Below are positions 60,208 through 64,000 of a DNA stretch of 64,000 nucleotides, in pieces; the first letter of the stretch is position 1; every line of letters starts with the position of its first letter. The translations under genes were made by a program, and so were the position numbers. This DNA comes from Variovorax sp. HW608 (GTDB taxonomy: Bacteria > Pseudomonadota > Gammaproteobacteria > Burkholderiales > Burkholderiaceae_C): the NCBI RefSeq assembly GCF_900090195.1, contig NZ_LT607803.1, forward strand, positions 7,528,229-7,592,228, read 5' to 3'. The notes under the pieces were generated by a model, which was not told the DNA's origin, made no database searches, and was given only the letters and a program-made list of their open reading frames with translations.

Positions 60208-63200
60208 TCAACGCGGGGCCGGCGTTGCGGGCGCGCCCGCCGCTTCCGACGCCAGCCGGCGCGGCACCCGGGTGATCTTCGGATCGGTCCAGGTGCCATC
60301 GATCTTGAATTCCTGCGTCGCGGCCGCGACCAGCGGCCGGCTCAGCACCATCTGCGCGAGAAAGGTGCCGAGGCCGATCGCGGGATTGATCGCGGTGGCC
60401 ACCAGCGCCGCGGTGCCGGCATTGATCTCGGGCACGACCACGACGCGCAGGCTCTGCGTCTCGCGCGCGAAGTCGGCGGAGCCATCCATCAGCACGGCCG
60501 CGTTGACACCCTTCATCTGCAGGTTGTTGGTAGAGGCTACACCCTGGTCGATCTTCACGTCGCCACGCAGGAAATCGAAGGCGAAGCCCTCGCTGAACAC
60601 GTCGCGGAAGTCGAGCGTGAGGCGCCGCGGCAGGGCCTGCAGGCTGAGCACCCCGAGCAGCTTCGCGATGCCCGGATCGGCCTTGAGGAACTGCCCCGAT
60701 TCGACGTTGATCTGCAACTGCCCGGCAAGGCTCGGCGAGTCGAGCGAGAAGGGCGCGCCGTTCCAGTTCACGTCGCCTTCGAGGCGGCCGCGTCCGCGGC
60801 GCACGACGTCCTTCATGCCGAAGCGGCCGAGCAGCGCGCCGGCATCGGCGATGTCGAGCTTGAAATCCATGCTGGTGCGGCGCGCGTCGCGCCCGGTGCT
60901 CGTCGCGCCGGGCGCGGCCGCCCAGCTGCCCTGCGCGCTGAAGCTGGCGTCCGGATTGATCATCGCGAGCCGGTTGAGGCGCCATTCGCGGCCCGCGCCG
61001 CCGCGATTGACCGCATCGATCTCGGCGCGTCCGAGCCGGTGCCCGAAGAGCTCGAAGTCGTCGACCACGATGTCGAGCGCCGGCAGCGTGCTCGGCTGCT
61101 CGTCGAGCAGCGATTCGACCGCGGTGGCCTCGGAACGCGCGATCTTGAGCCGCGCCAGCCGCGCGTACAGGCGCCCGGCCTGCGTGTGCCGGTATTCCGC
61201 GTAGCCGCTGAGTTCGGTCGCATCGATGTTGGCGCGCCACAGCGGGCCGTCGCGCGTGCCGCCGAGCACGACGTTGTGCAGCGTGCGTCCGCCGAAGGCG
61301 AGTTCCTGTGCACGCAGCGCGATCAGCGTCGGCAGGAAGTCGTCCACGGCATCGCCGCCGGCATCCGACGCCGCCCGGCCGCCGCCCGGACTTCCGGTGG
61401 CCTCGCCGAAGAGCGCCTGCCAGGCCGCGATGTCGAGGCGTTCGAAACGCAGGTTCGCGAACACGCCGCGCTCGGGCGGCGCGGCCGATTCGCCCGCCGC
61501 CAACCCGACGCCGATGCCGCCGCGCAGCACGCGCGCATCGTCGCCCGAGACGTCGCGCACGTAGCTCGCCGAGGCGGCGCGGCCGAGTTCGGCGGAGATC
61601 TGGTCGATGACCACCGGCTTCGCAGCGCCCGACCGGTTCTCGCGCGACACCACCTTCTTCTCGACCCTGAGGGGCATCGACTCGTCGGGCGCCTTGGTCA
61701 GCGGATGCGGCAATTGCAGGCCGAGCCCCTGCAGGTTGCTGGTGACCAGGAACTCGGGCGTGCCGTCGCGCACCGAGAGGTTCGCGCTGTAGGCGGTGCC
61801 GCCCGAAGCGTTCTTCGCCAGGCGCGCGAGCCAGTCGACCTCGCGCGTGGCGCGCAGGCCTTCGGCGGTCGCGGTGCCCTGGGCGCGGAAGCTCATCTCG
61901 GTCGAGGCGCCGAAGCGGCCGCTTCCCTCGATGCGCACCGCGCCCCCTGCCGCGCGGGCCTGAACACCCGCCAGCGAGAAACCCGCCTCGGTGAAGTTGA
62001 GCGTGCCGCGCGCCTGCGTCAGGGACGGCGCGGTGGGCGCGAGCTGGAGCTCGTTGTCCTGCAGCGCGATGCTGGCCTGCACCTTCGACTTGTCCATCGT
62101 CGCCAGCGGCAGTTCGAGCCGCAGCTTGTAGTCGGCATTGCCGCTGGCGCGCATGGCGGCGAGCGTCGATTCGGCCGGACCGGTGAGCGGCGCGCCGGCC
62201 TTCAGCATGTCGCCGAGCGACCCCTTGGCCTGCGCGTCGACCTTGAGCAGCGCCGCATGGTGCGACATGTCGGCGATCTGCGCCTCGGCCTTCGTGACCT
62301 CGACGCCGGGGACGCCGGCGATGCGGCCACGCGCGTTGTGCACCAGCATGCCCGCGCGCTCGAAGACGAGCTCGCCGGACAGGGCCGTGAGCGCAGGCCA
62401 GGCGACGGGGCCGTGCGTGGGCGGCACGTAGGCATAGGTCACGTCGGCCACGCGCGCGGCGATGCGGAAGTCGCCATGCTTCGGGTCCATGAAGGGCATG
62501 TCGTACAGGTCGCCCCGGACCCTGAAGTCCACGGAGCTCGCGCTGCCCTTGGTCACCGCGTCGCGGACGTAGTCGCGCGTGGCCTTGGGGATTTCCAGCG
62601 GCAGGTAGCGATGGACGCGGGTGCCGTCCGCGCGGCTGAGCCGGCCCTGCAGGTCGAGCACGCCCGGAAAGCGCCCGCCGCCGCGCGACACCGCCGGATC
62701 GGTGGTGCGCCAGCTCGCCGTCGCCTCGCCTTCCGCGTCGGCGTTGGAGAAGCGCAGCCCCGAAACCTGCAGCTGGACCGCCGGCCCGTCGATCTTCCAC
62801 TGCAGCTGGGCCTGGAGCGAGTCGATGGGGACCACCGGCTCCTCGAACACGCCCGGGAAGTCCACAGCCCCCTTGGCGATCGCCGCGGAGGCATTGCCCC
62901 CCGCCTGGTTCGCATCGAATTCGACCGTCGCGCCGCGCACGCCGGGAGTGCCGACGGGTGGCCGAGGCGGCTCGACGGCCGGCTGCCCGTTGCGGACGGC
63001 CGCCGGGCGGGCCGGCTCGGCCGCGGGCTCGGCCTTATCACCCGGCTGCGATGCGATGCTGAAGTTGCTGATACGGCCGCGCACCTGGTACTTGTCCGGC
63101 GCCCCCGGCGAGCCCTGCCAGTTGCCGTCGATGCGCTCCACGAGCCCGCGCAGGCCATAGGAATCGATGAGCCTGCGCGACGCATCGCCGATCGGGAGAC

Positions 63201-64000
63201 GGTCCGCGATCAGCGCCAGCGCCCCGAGATCGAGCCGGTCGGCACGGAAGGCGCCGCGTTCGGCCGCGCGGCCTTTCGCGGGCGCGTGCTGCAGCCAGAT
63301 GTTGCCGCCCGGCCAGCGCATGCCGTCGCTGGTCTCGAACTGCAGGTTGGTGGTCGAGAACTCGAAGATGCCCTCGTCCCGGTGGCCGGCGAGGCGGCCG
63401 GTGACGCCCTGCAGCACCAGCGGCTGAAGGTCCTTGCCGAGCGAGGCATCGACCTTCATCAGCGCGAGATCGGCCACCGCGCCCGAGAGCTGGCCGTCCA
63501 CGACGTCGGCCCACAGCCGCAGGCCGCCGCTGCCTTCGCGGATCCGGGCGTCGAGGTTCACGTAGCGGCCGAGCCGGGTCGCGTCGATGTAGGGCAGGTT
63601 GGCGAAGAGCTGGCCGTCCCAGGTCTTCCAGTTGCCGCTGCGCACGGAAAGAAGCGGCTGGCGGAAATCGCCGATGAGCGTGAAGCGCTGCCCCCAGCCG
63701 GCGGGCGGCGTGGCGTCGATGCGCATCTGGTGCTTTCGGCTGCCGTTGCGGGCCACGAACTGGACGTCGGTCAAGCGCAGCGGCTCGGTCTTGCGGCCTT
63801 CGTCGATCCAGCGCACGGTGCCGCCCTGCACCACGACCTCGCGCTGCGCGAAGAACCAGTCGGCGCCGTCGCCGCCGCCGCTGGTCTGGGTGGACATCTC
63901 CAGCCCCGCGATGTGCAGCTTGCCTTCGGCATCGCGCCGGACGTCGACCTGAGGCTGCTCGATGTAGAGCTGCTCGAAGCTCAGGTTCCAGACGGATCGC
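60208..64000 (-). CDS. yhdP: YhdP-type AsmA-superfamily protein (N-terminus beyond window)
   Basis: The C-terminal 1264 or so codons of a very large protein; the frame stays open past base 64000, so the start lies outside. Visible hallmarks: LYIEQPQVDVRRDAEGKLHI upstream of the first in-window Met, a YhdP/DUF3971-type middle part (YVPPTHGPVAWPALTALSGE LVFERAG and VRGDLYDMPFMDPKHGDFRI AARV), and a C-terminal AsmA-like domain with FDFLRGDVKIDQGVASTNNL QMKG. YhdP-like proteins form long envelope-spanning tubes that move phospholipids to the outer membrane. Followed by the nitrilase gene 19 bases on. Confidence 0.92.
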   Translation of the reverse strand, partial: RSVWNLSFEQLYIEQPQVDVRRDAEGKLHIAGLEMSTQTSGGGDGADWFFAQREVVVQGGTVRWIDEGRKTEPLRLTDVQFVARNGSRKHQMRIDATPPAGWGQRFTLIGDFRQPLLSVRSGNWKTWDGQLFANLPYIDATRLGRYVNLDARIREGSGGLRLWADVVDGQLSGAVADLALMKVDASLGKDLQPLVLQGVTGRLAGHRDEGIFEFSTTNLQFETSDGMRWPGGNIWLQHAPAKGRAAERGAFRADRLDLGALALIADRLPIGDASRRLIDSYGLRGLVERIDGNWQGSPGAPDKYQVRGRISNFSIASQPGDKAEPAAEPARPAAVRNGQPAVEPPRPPVGTPGVRGATVEFDANQAGGNASAAIAKGAVDFPGVFEEPVVPIDSLQAQLQWKIDGPAVQLQVSGLRFSNADAEGEATASWRTTDPAVSRGGGRFPGVLDLQGRLSRADGTRVHRYLPLEIPKATRDYVRDAVTKGSASSVDFRVRGDLYDMPFMDPKHGDFRIAARVADVTYAYVPPTHGPVAWPALTALSGELVFERAGMLVHNARGRIAGVPGVEVTKAEAQIADMSHHAALLKVDAQAKGSLGDMLKAGAPLTGPAESTLAAMRASGNADYKLRLELPLATMDKSKVQASIALQDNELQLAPTAPSLTQARGTLNFTEAGFSLAGVQARAAGGAVRIEGSGRFGASTEMSFRAQGTATAEGLRATREVDWLARLAKNASGGTAYSANLSVRDGTPEFLVTSNLQGLGLQLPHPLTKAPDESMPLRVEKKVVSRENRSGAAKPVVIDQISAELGRAASASYVRDVSGDDARVLRGGIGVGLAAGESAAPPERGVFANLRFERLDIAAWQALFGEATGSPGGGRAASDAGGDAVDDFLPTLIALRAQELAFGGRTLHNVVLGGTRDGPLWRANIDATELSGYAEYRHTQAGRLYARLARLKIARSEATAVESLLDEQPSTLPALDIVVDDFELFGHRLGRAEIDAVNRGGAGREWRLNRLAMINPDASFSAQGSWAAAPGATSTGRDARRTSMDFKLDIADAGALLGRFGMKDVVRRGRGRLEGDVNWNGAPFSLDSPSLAGQLQINVESGQFLKADPGIAKLLGVLSLQALPRRLTLDFRDVFSEGFAFDFLRGDVKIDQGVASTNNLQMKGVNAAVLMDGSADFARETQSLRVVVVPEINAGTAALVATAINPAIGLGTFLAQMVLSRPLVAAATQEFKIDGTWTDPKITRVPRRLASEAAGAPATPAPR

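Overview
The window is very GC-rich, densely coding chromosomal DNA from a beta-proteobacterium of the Burkholderiales, most likely family Comamonadaceae and close to Variovorax. This is inferred from the gene orders pgk-pyk-fba-purC, def-fmt facing LysM-dprA-smg and yajC-secD-secF, from the Bug-type binding protein, and from a family of short G/C-block interspersed repeats that I associate with this group. I saw no rRNA, tRNA, CRISPR array, insertion sequence or phage gene. No gene-free gap exceeds 300 bases; the largest are 14900-15129 and 16074-16282, where I see nothing convincing.

Layout. 1-8319: purine and glycolysis block (purE cut by the left edge, purC, fba, pyk, pgk), with purC and purE separated by a thioredoxin-TPR gene, a META-domain lipoprotein, a Crp-like and a LuxR-like regulator. 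8384-14899: a LysR regulator divergent from a tightly coupled six-gene catabolic cluster (VOC protein, alpha/beta hydrolase, FAD monooxygenase, DUF2783, degenerate metallo-beta-lactamase-fold protein, Bug binding protein) whose substrate I cannot name. 14900-17119: a patch that looks less GC-rich, with two MBL-fold genes and a HicA-like toxin without an antitoxin. 17273-23457: azlDC, fmt, a BamE-like lipoprotein and def on the minus strand, then a LysM protein, dprA and smg on the plus strand. 23636-29467: a DUF1631 protein, secF, secD, yajC. 29681-38484: a giant indolepyruvate ferredoxin oxidoreductase with a divergent Lrp regulator, an amino-acid binding protein and permease, an MFS exporter and an SGNH hydrolase. 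38489-43669: a caa3-type cytochrome c oxidase operon with two subunit-III proteins. 43749-51057: a geranylgeranyl-reductase-family flavoprotein, an SRPBCC protein, then a minus-strand operon for four-carbon sugar acids (ltnD-otnK-otnC-otnI) running into a cytosine-deaminase-like amidohydrolase and a RidA-family protein. 51179-64000: a lone pyruvate dehydrogenase E1 gene with a divergent Lrp regulator, mltA, an OmpA-like lipoprotein, a FixL/FixJ-type two-component pair, a nitrilase-family amidase and the C-terminal part of a YhdP-type protein.

The most unusual structural signal is a set of short repeats. Several lie between co-transcribed genes and hold a small open frame that starts at or near the upstream stop codon and runs to or past the downstream start codon (29004-29138, 37307-37375, 47248-47369 in two tandem copies, 57154-57300). 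A related repeat sits in frame inside aceE (53372-53465). They look like mobile or modular translational-coupling leaders.
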